Assembly (NCBI GenBank): GCA_038136035.1
Contig: JAYPYV010000013.1
Location: 8,449-72,448 of the forward strand
Length of the DNA stretch: 64,000 nucleotides
Direction: 5' to 3'
From: UBA9926 sp023261215
GTDB taxonomy: Bacteria; Pseudomonadota; Gammaproteobacteria; Pseudomonadales; Azotimanducaceae
Positions 8,956 through 17,925 of the stretch are shown here, piece after piece; the first letter of the stretch is position 1; every line of letters starts with the position of its first letter. The translations under genes and the position numbers were made by a program. A model generated the notes under the pieces. It did no database searches. It was not told the DNA's origin and saw only the letters and a program-made list of their open reading frames with translations.

Positions 8956-9810
8956 CTATTCGAATGTCGGCTCGTCCCACCAGGGAAAAAATTCGGGTAG
9001 ATCGGATGAGACTTTGCCCGGGAAGACGGGCGCACGTTTTTGGAGGAAAGATTCCACGCCTTCAAAGGCGTCCGCGGATCGTCCTCTGTGATAAACCCCT
9101 CGAGAATCAATTTTGTGCGCCTCCATGGGGTGGTCGGCGCCCAGCATTTTCCAAAGCATGTGCCGGATTAGGGTGACAGAAACAGCCGACGTCATTTCCG
9201 AGAACTCGAGGGCAAGCGCTTTAGCCGCAGGTAACAGGTCTTCTTCTGCGTGGACGCTGCGAACGAAGCCGCGGTTAAGCGCTTCGTCTGCTTCAAATAC
9301 GCGTCCAGAGAACGTCCACTCGAGTGCTGTTTGAATACCAACAATTCTGGGTAGGAACCAACTTGAGCAGGCTTCTGGGACAATGGCGCGTCGAGAGAAC
9401 ACGAAGCCATAACGGGCTTTTTCGGAAGCAAGGCGAATGTCCATGGCGCACTGCATGGTGGCGCCAACGCCAACTGCGGGTCCATTACATGCTGAAATCA
9501 GGGGTTTTTTGGACTCGAATAATCGAAGGGTCAGTAAACCCCCGCCATCACGCTGCAGACCGCTTGGTCTCCCTGGCGCATCATTGTTGAAGGTGTCTTT
9601 TCCAGAGGATAAGTCTGCACCCGCGCAAAAGCCTCGTCCCGCGCCGGTAAAGATAATGGCACGCACCTCATCATCAGCGTCTGCCGCATCCATCGCATCG
9701 ATTAACTCTTGCATCATTTGACCGGTGAATGCGTTGAGCTTGTCGGGTCGATTCAACGTGATCGTCAGAATGGGGCCGTCTTTTTCGTAAAGGATTTGTT
9801 CGAAGTTCAT
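8956..9810 (-). CDS. Crotonase/enoyl-CoA hydratase family protein
   Basis: Crotonase-fold enzyme of 284 residues. The N-terminal LNRPDKLNAF, oxyanion-hole GFCAGADL and NGPAVGVGATMQCAMDIRLA are clear. The first catalytic glutamate of classical hydratases is missing. The region of the second reads AIVPEACSSWFLPRIVG, placing a Glu where PaaG-like enzymes have Asp. It is the last gene of a minus-strand run that begins at the PTPS gene, 18 bp behind the TPR gene. Its substrate is unknown. An acidic, Trp-rich C-terminal tail (EFFPWWDEPTFE) extends past the usual KRAPVFPGK end. Confidence 0.88.
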   Translation of the reverse strand: MNFEQILYEKDGPILTITLNRPDKLNAFTGQMMQELIDAMDAADADDEVRAIIFTGAGRGFCAGADLSSGKDTFNNDAPGRPSGLQRDGGGLLTLRLFESKKPLISACNGPAVGVGATMQCAMDIRLASEKARYGFVFSRRAIVPEACSSWFLPRIVGIQTALEWTFSGRVFEADEALNRGFVRSVHAEEDLLPAAKALALEFSEMTSAVSVTLIRHMLWKMLGADHPMEAHKIDSRGVYHRGRSADAFEGVESFLQKRAPVFPGKVSSDLPEFFPWWDEPTFE

Positions 9811-9828
9811 CAGCGTTCCTTGGGTTAA

Positions 9829-11034
9829 TTAGGCGTTGCGGGCAAGTTCGTGAAAGAGTGCGCGTTGGGCATGGCTACCGCCAATCGTGTGGAGCGTATC
9901 AAATGTCCCTTCGAGGAGGGACTTCGCTTCGGTCGTCTGACCTTTTGCGCGAAGCGCTAAGGCCTCGGCGAGATCCTTGCCCACGGCCTGACAGGTGAGG
10001 CCTTGCTCTAAGGGACTGTCGCTCCAAGCGTCAATACTGGCCATGCCTCGTTCGAGCGCCGATTTGTCGCCAATTCTGGCCGCGATCATCACATAATGCA
10101 GCGTAATGAATACGAGTTCCTGGTCTGTGATTCGGTGCTGATAGTCGGAAAGCGCGAGCCAACGTTCGTTCACGTTAAGACCTCGCATTTCCAATCGGTG
10201 CAGCAGGCTCGCGGCATTGCAGACATCCAGATAAAAGTCATCCTTCAGCGGTCGGATCAAGCAATCATCGTAGAGCTGAAGCGCGGCTTCAGCCTCACCA
10301 CTGTCGACCAACATCAGGGCTTTGTGCCAGTGGAGATGGTTCGTGAAGTTGTTCGTGGATTGCCAGTGCGGCAGGCATTCGTCCATCCATTGCAGGCCCT
10401 CTTGCCATCGGGACTGCATGTGGAGCACATGAGCAACCGAATGTGCGGCCCACATATCCATTGGGTCGGCAGCCACTGCTGCGCGACCCAGAGCCTCGGC
10501 TCGTTCGAAGTGCCCCGTTTCTTCGTACCCAAAACTGAGCATGCCTTCGACAAAGCTTCGCCAGCGGTGATCTTCGGGCCATGCTGTAAGGCTAGCGTCG
10601 GTCGCGTCTCGCATGGCCTTAGCGTCACCTCGATAAAAGTGAAGATGGTTGGCCGCTTTAAGGGCTAACAAGTCCGTAGGATAGCGAGCCAACAATTCTG
10701 CTAATCGTTTGCTGACGAGGACAAGGTCGTCCCGCAACCAAGCATCGATCGCGTCCCGATGCAGCGATTCTCGATCATTAAGTTCAAGTTCGCGGAGAGC
10801 CCCAGCGGCCTGTTGCAAGGGCACTTTGAATCTCGGATCACTGGCCATCTTAAGTTGGTATGACTTAAAGATATGACCTGTGGCGAAGGTCGGGTCGTCC
10901 TCCAAAATGGGGTGAAGACTGTCCATGGTATCTGTGGCATAGCGGAGATATCGGTCAATGACCTGATCAAAGCGATGCACCGAGTCGTCGCGGTCACAAG
11001 AGTGGTGAAGTCCGAGATGATCCTCTATCTGCAT
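9829..11034 (-). CDS. TPR protein, TTC38-like
   Basis: All-helical protein of 401 residues built from tetratricopeptide-like pairs. Repeated A-x-A-L and NHLHWH.AL helices and the AHSVAHVLHMQ segment resemble the tetratricopeptide repeat 38 family, which also has long N-terminal and spaced TPR units. There is no signal peptide or membrane segment, so it is cytoplasmic. Its start overlaps the end of the DUF924 gene by about 41 bp, which suggests translational coupling, unless a later in-frame start is used. The biochemical function of TTC38-like proteins in bacteria is not known to me; the operon context gives no clear substrate. Confidence 0.78.
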   Translation of the reverse strand: MQIEDHLGLHHSCDRDDSVHRFDQVIDRYLRYATDTMDSLHPILEDDPTFATGHIFKSYQLKMASDPRFKVPLQQAAGALRELELNDRESLHRDAIDAWLRDDLVLVSKRLAELLARYPTDLLALKAANHLHFYRGDAKAMRDATDASLTAWPEDHRWRSFVEGMLSFGYEETGHFERAEALGRAAVAADPMDMWAAHSVAHVLHMQSRWQEGLQWMDECLPHWQSTNNFTNHLHWHKALMLVDSGEAEAALQLYDDCLIRPLKDDFYLDVCNAASLLHRLEMRGLNVNERWLALSDYQHRITDQELVFITLHYVMIAARIGDKSALERGMASIDAWSDSPLEQGLTCQAVGKDLAEALALRAKGQTTEAKSLLEGTFDTLHTIGGSHAQRALFHELARNA

Positions 11035-11650
11035 AAGCCTGTCCGAAAAATTGCGGTTTGCGAGCCAAAAAAAGGCGCTCTGCCTTTGTGGAAGGTCGAC
11101 CCAGGATCTGATTTCGATGAGGGAAACGACCGAATTGCTCCACGATTAAAGCGTGGTCTCGAAATGAGCGCAAGAAGCCATCAAGCAGTGCTTGCCAAGG
11201 AGGCTCGGCTTGCTCGCTGAGCCTCAAGACCGCCAGAAGACCTTCGGTTTGGTCGGTTGCCGATTCGCTGTGATGAAGCGGCATCAGCGTGAATACCCGC
11301 TCGATTGGGGACAGTAAGGCCCAGTCATCTCGAGACAGGATGCTTCGGGTTAACTCGATCGCTTCTGATGAGAACGCGAAGGCGTGAGGGGTGCCTCGGA
11401 AGATGTGTCGTGGAAACTGATCCAATGCAATCGTTAGGGCAAGGGCCTCGTCAATGGTGCGCGCCGTGTGACGGAAGCCCTCCAGCGGTGAGGGCGTAGC
11501 TGAAAATAAGAATCCAAACCGGTGTGCGATGTCTTGGTCCAGCCGCTTGCCACCTCGAAACCAAATGCTGTATTTCGCCGCAACCTGCTCTGGATCAAAG
11601 CGGTCGATGCCAAACCATAGTTTGATGATGTCGCTAGTGGGTAAATCCAT
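10994..11650 (-). CDS. DUF924 family protein
   Basis: Cytoplasmic protein of 218 residues. The start was placed at the ATG of MDLPTSDIIKLWFG, giving a 17-bp overlap with the upstream transporter gene; a further upstream ATG would add nine residues. The family hallmarks are present: an N-terminal LWFG, the central LDQFPRHIFRGT, HHSE, and the C-terminal block FGRFPHRNQILGRPST. The family is widespread, helical and TPR-like in fold, and its activity is unproven. It is the fourth gene in the minus-strand run from 13594 to 8956. Confidence 0.85.
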   Translation of the reverse strand: MDLPTSDIIKLWFGIDRFDPEQVAAKYSIWFRGGKRLDQDIAHRFGFLFSATPSPLEGFRHTARTIDEALALTIALDQFPRHIFRGTPHAFAFSSEAIELTRSILSRDDWALLSPIERVFTLMPLHHSESATDQTEGLLAVLRLSEQAEPPWQALLDGFLRSFRDHALIVEQFGRFPHRNQILGRPSTKAERLFLARKPQFFGQAYADRGSSRTSPLL

Positions 11651-12389
11651 CGGTAATCTCGCCATCAGGCAAGTCAAGATAGCGGCGCAGGTAGTTCACC
11701 AGAATGTACAGCGGGATCGTGTCGAGGAGTGCCACGACAACTTTGAAGAGGTAGTTGCTCATCATCAGCGAAAACAGCAGTCCCAAAGTCATAGCGCCGG
11801 CAAGGAACTGAGCGCCAAAGGTCACTGCAACCACCATGACCGAATCCACGCCCTGGCTCACGATGGTGCTGCCGTTGTTTCGTAGCCAAAGATGTTTGCC
11901 GTCCGTCAGGCGCTTCCAGAAGTGGAACAACGCCACGTCGCAATACTGGGCGGCAAGGTACGCCATCATCGAGGCAAACACCGCGCCGCTGGTGGTGGCG
12001 TAGAGCAGCGAGAACAGTTCGATCTGGTTCATCGCTTCGTCACCGTTTGGAAGAGGCACGGGCTCGGCAAGCGTCAAGGTCTGCCATGGTGCTGGCGAAG
12101 TGGCGGCAGGCATGGCTTGGCCCAACCAAATGAAGCCAATAATAAAAAAGTTGAGTCCAAGGCCTACGGTGACCAAGAAATTCGCGCGTTTTTTTCCGTA
12201 GAGTTCGCTGATCAAATCGGTACACAAAAAAGTCAGCGGATAAGGGAGCACGCCCACGGCCAGTGCCCAGGGGCCAAGTTGAACGAAACGGGTAATGCCC
12301 AGAATGTTCAGCATGGTCATGGCGCATAAAAAGACCCCAGCAAGGACGAGGAAGACGCGTTCGCGGCGAACGAGGATGGAGTCAGTCAT
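11634..12389 (-). CDS. yhhQ: Queuosine precursor transporter, YhhQ/DUF165 family
   Basis: Inner-membrane protein of 251 residues with about six membrane helices. The family segments are clear: ANFL/NILG near the first helix, PLTFLCTDLISELYGKK..A at about residues 50-69, and the C-terminal NNGSTIVSQGVDS, matching the conserved NxxSxxxxQxxDS motif of the COG1738 family. E. coli YhhQ imports the 7-deazaguanine precursors preQ0 and preQ1 for tRNA queuosine synthesis. The PTPS/QueD-like gene two places upstream makes pterin or deazapurine metabolism a reasonable theme for this run. Confidence 0.9.
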   Translation of the reverse strand: MTDSILVRRERVFLVLAGVFLCAMTMLNILGITRFVQLGPWALAVGVLPYPLTFLCTDLISELYGKKRANFLVTVGLGLNFFIIGFIWLGQAMPAATSPAPWQTLTLAEPVPLPNGDEAMNQIELFSLLYATTSGAVFASMMAYLAAQYCDVALFHFWKRLTDGKHLWLRNNGSTIVSQGVDSVMVVAVTFGAQFLAGAMTLGLLFSLMMSNYLFKVVVALLDTIPLYILVNYLRRYLDLPDGEITDGFTH

Positions 12390-12407
12390 GGGGTTCTCCG
12401 GTAAATG

Positions 12408-13106
12408 TTAAGACTCTTTTTGTCCCAGATTGGCGTGGAGCACTGCGCCATTAATGACCGGGTGATCAGCGCAGAATCGAATCGTCTCGGCGATTTCTTC
12501 GGGTTCTATGAGGCGACCAAATGTTGACAGGCCGCCAATCACTTGAAGAACGGAGGCGTCGTCGCCCACGTGGGCACGCAACATTTCGGTGTCGGTAAAT
12601 CCGGGACAAACGCAGGCGGTATGAATGCCTGTGCCTGCCAAATCCTGACAGGATGCCCGCATCATGCCGATCATGGCGTGTTTGCTGGTCACATAGCTAA
12701 ACGAATTCGCCACAGCTTTTTCGCCTAGGGTGGATCCGATATACAGCAGCGCGCTTCCCTCACGCATCAGAGGCAGCAACACGTGATTGAGCATTTGAGG
12801 GCCAACCACATTGATCATCAAAATGTTGTTCAATTCGCTCGCACTGGTGGTTTGCAGCGTGTCATTCACCAGTCGTGCGGCATTATGAATCAGGACGTCA
12901 ACCTGGCCGTCTAGCAGCGGCACGAGCTGACTTTCCAGCACGGCTTGTGCGCCTTGATGCCCAAGGTCGACCTTGACATCGGTAACACCCTCGAGGCCGC
13001 TCGGGCTGCGAGAGAGGTTGAAGACTCGCGCGCCACTTCGGACAAATAATTCAGCGGTGGCCCGGCCGATGCCTTTGCTGGCACCCGTGATCACAATATG
13101 CTTCAT
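12408..13106 (-). CDS. Short-chain dehydrogenase/reductase
   Basis: NAD(P)-binding SDR of 232 residues. The start was set at the ATG of MKHIVITGASKGIG because it overlaps the stop of the upstream PTPS gene in a classic ATGA arrangement. The glycine motif TGASKGIG is at the N-terminus, NAA appears as HNAAR, and the active site has Tyr and Lys as SYVTSKHA. The overlap with the PTPS gene raises the possibility that it reduces a pterin, as sepiapterin-reductase-like SDRs do, but the substrate cannot be deduced from the sequence. Confidence 0.85.
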   Translation of the reverse strand: MKHIVITGASKGIGRATAELFVRSGARVFNLSRSPSGLEGVTDVKVDLGHQGAQAVLESQLVPLLDGQVDVLIHNAARLVNDTLQTTSASELNNILMINVVGPQMLNHVLLPLMREGSALLYIGSTLGEKAVANSFSYVTSKHAMIGMMRASCQDLAGTGIHTACVCPGFTDTEMLRAHVGDDASVLQVIGGLSTFGRLIEPEEIAETIRFCADHPVINGAVLHANLGQKES

Positions 13107-13594
13107 GAGGCCTGCCACTCCGCAATGCCCCATTGTCCTGGGCTAGAGGCAACCTTGAGGGTCAGCTGTGTAACGCCAAAGCTTTGAAATTCAGGCAACG
13201 CTTTTACCCGTTCAAGGAAATAGCGCGAGAACTCTTCTACCGTGGTGTTGGCAATGGGAAGAGTCAGAACGTCTCTCGGAAGGAAGGGGATGCGTTCGCC
13301 ATTGAAGTGAGCCACCACATATCCGTCTTCCTCGCCGATCTGAAGATGGGGTGACAGCTCGGGTAGCAGGACCTTTTCATCGATTTCGTCGCAAAGGGCC
13401 CGAAGCGCGCGTTTAATGATGCCGTAGTCAAATAAAAGACCGGCCTCCGAGAGTGCCGCTGTTAGTTGGCACGCGACTTGGAAGTTATGACCGTGTAAAT
13501 CCTCTCGATCCGTGGCGTTGAAAATCGTGAAGTGCGCAGCAGAAAAATTCATAGCCTCTTTAGCGACTTCGATGGTGGCTAAGCGTTGAGTCAA
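13103..13594 (-). CDS. PTPS/QueD-family enzyme lacking the usual catalytic Cys
   Basis: T-fold protein of 163 residues related to 6-pyruvoyl-tetrahydropterin synthase and 6-carboxytetrahydropterin synthase. The zinc ligands are visible as His21 (FSAAHF) and His34/His36 (LHGHNF). The cysteine that normally precedes HGH in QueD (CxxxHGH) is absent; instead the segment reads TDREDLHGH, which gives ExxHGH. In PTPS-III enzymes a Glu at this point is linked to a folate-type dihydroneopterin cleavage, so this protein may not be QueD. It is the first gene of a six-gene minus-strand run. Confidence 0.82.
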   Translation of the reverse strand: MTQRLATIEVAKEAMNFSAAHFTIFNATDREDLHGHNFQVACQLTAALSEAGLLFDYGIIKRALRALCDEIDEKVLLPELSPHLQIGEEDGYVVAHFNGERIPFLPRDVLTLPIANTTVEEFSRYFLERVKALPEFQSFGVTQLTLKVASSPGQWGIAEWQAS

Positions 13595-13720
13595 CAGGGG
13601 TGGTCCGATGATGTTCAGATCCAGTGTACCCCAGGCGCTTAAGTCGAGCGAGGGTAGGCACTTAGTGGTGTGTGCGGGTCAATTCTGAGAGACTCGACGG
13701 GTGACTGAATCGCAAAGTCG

Positions 13721-14518
13721 ATGATCAAAGAGGACAACAGCATGGCGTTATCAAAGTTAAGTCGGTCGATCAAAGGTAAGGTGGTGATCGTGACGGGGGC
13801 GGCCAGTGGTATGGGGCGGGCAACAGCGCATCTCTATGCCGATGAAGGCGCCAAAGTCGCGCTCATTGACGTCAATGAGGGGCCGCTCACCGAGGTCTTG
13901 AATGAGATCCGTGGTGCAGGCTACGAGGCGGAGGCCTGGACGCTCGACCTTCTTGACCGTTCCGCAATTGCGCCTTGTGTTGATGCCATTGCGGCGCATT
14001 TTGGGGGTATCGATATATTGATTAATAACGCAGGGATATCCATTCCAGCACCAATCGACAGTGATCATTACGTTGACGCTTGGGACAAGGTGTTTGGCGT
14101 GCTCATCACTGCGCAAACGCTGCTGTGCCGCGCGGTGCTGCCCTACATGCGACAGGGTGGCTGGGGCAGAATCGTCAACATCGCTTCGACGGAAGGCTTG
14201 GGGGCCACCAAATACGGCAGCCCCTATACCGCCGCAAAGACGGGTGTGATCGGGCTGACTCGCTCACTGGCCGTGGAATTAGGCCGAGAAAATATCACGG
14301 TGAACTGTGTTTGCCCTGGACCGATTAAAACAGGGATGACCGCTGGAATCGCCGATGAGGATAAGGTGGTTTTTGCCAAGCGAAGAACCGCGCTTGGCCG
14401 CTACGGTGATCCTGAAGAAGTCGCCCATGCGACCTTTAGTCTCACGTTGCCAGCCATGCAATACGTGACTGGGGTGACTTTGCCGGCAGATGGTGGACTC
14501 ACGATCAAGAACGCGTAG
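13721..14518 (+). CDS. Short-chain dehydrogenase/reductase (FabG-like)
   Basis: SDR of 265 residues, or 258 if the internal ATG at 13742 is used. The Rossmann glycine motif is VTGAASGMGRA, NNAG appears as LINNAGIS, the catalytic SxxY and K are in IASTEG and YTAAKTG, and the C-terminus closes with VTGVTLPADGG. This is the classical FabG/3-oxoacyl reductase-type subfamily, used widely for 3-hydroxyacyl-CoA and alcohol oxidations. It is divergent from the PTPS gene and isolated by a 370-bp gap downstream. Substrate unknown. Confidence 0.88.
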   Translation: MIKEDNSMALSKLSRSIKGKVVIVTGAASGMGRATAHLYADEGAKVALIDVNEGPLTEVLNEIRGAGYEAEAWTLDLLDRSAIAPCVDAIAAHFGGIDILINNAGISIPAPIDSDHYVDAWDKVFGVLITAQTLLCRAVLPYMRQGGWGRIVNIASTEGLGATKYGSPYTAAKTGVIGLTRSLAVELGRENITVNCVCPGPIKTGMTAGIADEDKVVFAKRRTALGRYGDPEEVAHATFSLTLPAMQYVTGVTLPADGGLTIKNA

Positions 14519-14888
14519 ATTCCGAACCGTTGGAATCGGCGTGGGGAAAATTGCTGTTTGAGCGCGTGGTCGGGCGCGTTATCCACGAGTTCTAGCAATG
14601 CCATGGATACGGGGCTGATGAGTCGCTGTCTTTGAAGGGTGACCTGACTCTCATCAGGCTAACTGCGTGAGGATCAATCGCTTTCGTGTTGTTGGATCCC
14701 CGGTTGGCCCTGCCCTCATAAACAAGCGTCCAGCTGTGCATTAGCGTCGTATCGGTAAGACCCTCACAAACCCTGCAACGAAGCCAAGGATACGATGGCG
14801 TTACAGGTCGGCGAAGCTAAGTGATCGTCAATGCCAGGCACGCAGTCTCTAGCCCCGTCACCTGAGAAGGGGCGGGTTCATCGGCTGG
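14519..14888. other. Intergenic region, no gene seen
   Basis: This 370-bp stretch lies between the convergent SDR and AtuA-like genes. The only structure I see is a short inverted repeat GATTCC...GGAATC at 14518-14537, just past the SDR stop. It lacks a T-tract, so it is at best a weak terminator. Confidence 0.5.
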
Positions 14889-16676
14889 CTATGCTGAGGC
14901 AATGCCCTCGGCTAGCGCTGCCGGGACCTCAATGCTTCGAACACGCAGGTACTCACCGAATGACTTCGCTTGACCGTCGATTCGATTATTTGAAGAGACC
15001 CCTTCGCCAAGAATGTCGCGAATATAAAAATTCAGTGATCGCATATTCGGTAATTCATACCGCTCAATGTCATATTGCGCCACATCAGGGCACAGCGCCT
15101 TCAATTGCTCGACCGTAAGAAAGTCGTGCAAGAACGCGTAAGCTTCATCGCTTCTTGCCCAAACGCCGCAGTTCGCAGCGCCGCCTTTATCGCCCGAGCG
15201 AGTGCCAAAGAGGCGTCCAAACGGAAGGCTGACCTTAGGTCCCTCGGGGATCGGCGCAAGGGTTTGAGGAACCGTTTGATAATGAATCTCGGGTAATCCC
15301 AATCGCTGCGTGGGCAAGACCTCAATCGAAGTGCCATCGATGTGCAAGGTTTCCGCCACTTTTTGGCTATCGATCAATGTTGGCCAGTAGACAATGCTTG
15401 GGCTGCCACCACCGATGGTGTTGCCTCGACCCGTATTACCGGGAATCGTGGCCAGTGATAACTCCGTGATTTTTGCATGAAAGAGGCGACCTACTTTTTT
15501 AGGGTCCTTTGAGGTACACACGACCCGTAGCGCCGCGTGGGCTTCCTCGTTGGATTGGCCATCAGCTTTGTCACTGCGGATGAGTTGGACATCGACACTG
15601 TCAAATTGCGCTCGCCCGCCCAGGTTATGAAAGATCTGCTCAAGATAAAGTTCGGCTTTCTTTTCAATGTCGAGTCCCGTCAGCAGAATCTCAATGCCGT
15701 TCCGGTAAAGACCCTTGGTATTGATGCAAACCTTGTGGGTTGGCGGAGGAGAGCTGCCGCGGCAGCCCGTGACCCGCACGCGATCGGTACCTTCCTGGGT
15801 AAGCTTTAAGGTATCGAAATGCGCTATGACGTCGGGATTGAGGTAGGCCGGACTACCAATTTCGTACAGTAACTGGGCGGTAATGGTCCCCACTGAGATG
15901 AGTCCGCCGGTCCCTGGGTGTTTGGTCACCGTAAAGCTGCCATCCACCTCGATTTCGGCAATGGGATAGCCGACGTTGATATAACTGGGGACCTCCTCAA
16001 TAAAGCTGTAGTTGCCGCCACAACACTGGGCGCCGCATTCGATGATGTGACCCGCGGTCAGCGCGCCGGCAAGCGCATCATATTGGTCGCGTTGCCAATT
16101 GAATTTCCAGGCGGCTGGGCCGATCACCACTGCCGCATCAGTCACTCGGGGGCAGATGACGATGTCTGCGCCTCGATCGAGGGCCTCTTTGATCGCCCAG
16201 GCCCCGAAATAAGTGTTCGCGGTAACCACTTCATTTTCAGAGTCAGCGAGTCGCGTACCTTTATCCAAATTAATGAAGGCTTCACCTTCGGCTTGAAGCG
16301 CTTCGAGGTTGGCCGTCAGGTCATCGCCGTCGATGTAGGCGACTTTGGCCTGCAGCCCTTGTGCCTCCAGTATTTTCTCGACCTCTTCGGCCATCCCCTT
16401 GGGGTTAAGGCCGCCCGCATTGGAGACGATTTTTATGTTTCGCTCGAGGCAAAGACCGACCACGTCTTCCACTTGCTTCAGGAAGGTCCCCACATAGCCC
16501 AAATGGGCCCCGCGGCTTTCGCGTTGGTCATAGAGGATTTTCATCGTGAGTTCGGCAAGATAGTCGCCAGTCAACACGTCGATCGGCCCGCCCAACACCA
16601 TCTCCTTGGCTGCGTCTAATCGGTCACCATAGTAGCCACTGCAGTTGGCGATTCGAATCGTTTCTCCCATGGTCAA
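14889..16676 (-). CDS. AtuA-like protein (DUF1446 plus C-terminal AtuA domain)
   Basis: Cytoplasmic protein of 595 residues. The N-terminal two thirds are the DUF1446/acyclic-terpene-utilisation domain, opening with IRIANCSGYYGDR and including LAELTMKIL and GRVTDAA-type segments (CPRVTDAAVVIGP). The C-terminal about 110 residues form the small AtuA-associated domain beginning LFGTRSGDKGGAANCG. In Pseudomonas aeruginosa AtuA belongs to the citronellol/geranyl-CoA cluster, but its chemical role is undetermined. The gene upstream encodes a LiuC/AtuE-type hydratase, 105 bp away on the same strand. The geranyl-CoA carboxylase subunits of the classic cluster are not in this window. Confidence 0.88.
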   Translation of the reverse strand: MTMGETIRIANCSGYYGDRLDAAKEMVLGGPIDVLTGDYLAELTMKILYDQRESRGAHLGYVGTFLKQVEDVVGLCLERNIKIVSNAGGLNPKGMAEEVEKILEAQGLQAKVAYIDGDDLTANLEALQAEGEAFINLDKGTRLADSENEVVTANTYFGAWAIKEALDRGADIVICPRVTDAAVVIGPAAWKFNWQRDQYDALAGALTAGHIIECGAQCCGGNYSFIEEVPSYINVGYPIAEIEVDGSFTVTKHPGTGGLISVGTITAQLLYEIGSPAYLNPDVIAHFDTLKLTQEGTDRVRVTGCRGSSPPPTHKVCINTKGLYRNGIEILLTGLDIEKKAELYLEQIFHNLGGRAQFDSVDVQLIRSDKADGQSNEEAHAALRVVCTSKDPKKVGRLFHAKITELSLATIPGNTGRGNTIGGGSPSIVYWPTLIDSQKVAETLHIDGTSIEVLPTQRLGLPEIHYQTVPQTLAPIPEGPKVSLPFGRLFGTRSGDKGGAANCGVWARSDEAYAFLHDFLTVEQLKALCPDVAQYDIERYELPNMRSLNFYIRDILGEGVSSNNRIDGQAKSFGEYLRVRSIEVPAALAEGIASA

Positions 16677-16781
16677 TCTCCCCGACTATGTCTCGTTCGT
16701 TTAAAAAGGGTTGTCGAAGAAAGGCGGCGTCGCTCGCTCATCAAACAACCACAAGCTCGCCGCACTGGGTGCGGTGAGCGG

Positions 16782-17555
16782 TCATTGGCCATTCTCAGCG
16801 ACCCAGTTGGGTGACCGCTTTTCTCTGAATGCGGCCATGCCTTCGGCCGCTTCTTCTGATTGAAATGTTGCAACACTCCACCGAGATGCGGCATCAAAGG
16901 CTTCATCCGGTGACCAACCTGGGACTCGATTTACCAGGGCTTTACAGGTCTGAACGGCAATAGGGCCTCCGAGGTTGATCATACTGATCTCTTCCTCGAC
17001 GGCTTGGGTCAGCGCGTCTGAGGACACAGCTCGATGTGCAAAACCCATCGCCACCGCTTGCGCACCTGAGAATCGCTCGCCGGTAATGAACAGTTTCATT
17101 GCATGATGCCGGCCCAATTTTGGCAAGCAGACCACGCTAATGACCGCGGGGATGACCCCAATTCGAACTTCAGAGAAACTAAATTGCGCAGCTTCATCGG
17201 TAATCACGATATCTGCAGCGCCAACGAGGCCCAGGCCGCCGGCAAAGGCGGCGCCATTCACTGCTGCAATGACTGGCTTGGGGCTCGCAAGTATGGCTTT
17301 CAGAACGTCCGCGTAGGGTACGCTCTCAACGCCAGCGATCGCAGAACCCGGCGGGCTTTTTAAGTCGGCACCTGCGCAGAAAGCTGGACCCGACCCGGTG
17401 ATCACGATAGAGCGCACGGCAGGGTCATCATTGGCACCTTGCAAGTGAGCATAGAGCTCGTTGACCAATTGGGCTGACAGCGCATTGCGATTTTCCGGCC
17501 TGTTGAGCGTGATCCATGCGGCACCGCTTCTGAGCTCGTAAAGAGTTGCAGTCAT
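16782..17555 (-). CDS. Enoyl-CoA hydratase, methylglutaconyl-CoA hydratase (LiuC/AtuE) type
   Basis: Crotonase of 257 residues. LNRPENRNAL, the oxyanion FCAGADLK and GAAFAGGLGLVGAADIVI are present. The second catalytic glutamate is retained in FSFSEVRIGVIPAVIS, a block typical of the AUH/LiuC methylglutaconyl-CoA hydratases of leucine catabolism and of AtuE in acyclic terpene degradation. The first glutamate position is Gly, as in that subgroup. It ends with KRSPNWV. Proximity to the AtuA-like gene supports branched or isoprenoid acyl-CoA hydration. No biotin-dependent carboxylase is nearby to supply a glutaconyl-type substrate. Confidence 0.85.
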   Translation of the reverse strand: MTATLYELRSGAAWITLNRPENRNALSAQLVNELYAHLQGANDDPAVRSIVITGSGPAFCAGADLKSPPGSAIAGVESVPYADVLKAILASPKPVIAAVNGAAFAGGLGLVGAADIVITDEAAQFSFSEVRIGVIPAVISVVCLPKLGRHHAMKLFITGERFSGAQAVAMGFAHRAVSSDALTQAVEEEISMINLGGPIAVQTCKALVNRVPGWSPDEAFDAASRWSVATFQSEEAAEGMAAFREKRSPNWVAENGQ

Positions 17556-17925
17556 AAGAAGCTCCTTTTGCTGCTTTGATTGTTGTCCAAGGGACGCGCT
17601 CGGGCAAGTCGTGGGTTTTGCGTGTGGGTGAGGACGCTGTGGCTGGGTGCTTGAGTCCGCATGACTTGGCGCAAGGTTAGGGGCCCTCGAAATGCCCGCC
17701 GATCGCCAGATTTCACAGACGCGTCTTGATTGGGCATGGGTCTGGTCGATTGCTTGCTACGCCTAAAGGATTCATCGTCGACCCGAAGTCGGCGCGATGG
17801 TTTGATTGAAAGCGCGTCTGAGAGCGATTGCCAAAGATCGCGTATGATTTACCGCGTCGCGATTGACGCACTGCCCTTGTGATGAGGCAATCATGCGCTC
17901 GCGTTGAGTCTCAGGAGACATTGAA
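17556..17925. other. Divergent intergenic region, no gene seen
   Basis: This 370-bp gap separates the divergent hydratase and sugar-lactone oxidase genes, so it must hold promoters for both. I see no clear operator, repeat or small gene. A ribosome site (CAGGAGA) precedes the oxidase ATG. Confidence 0.5.
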
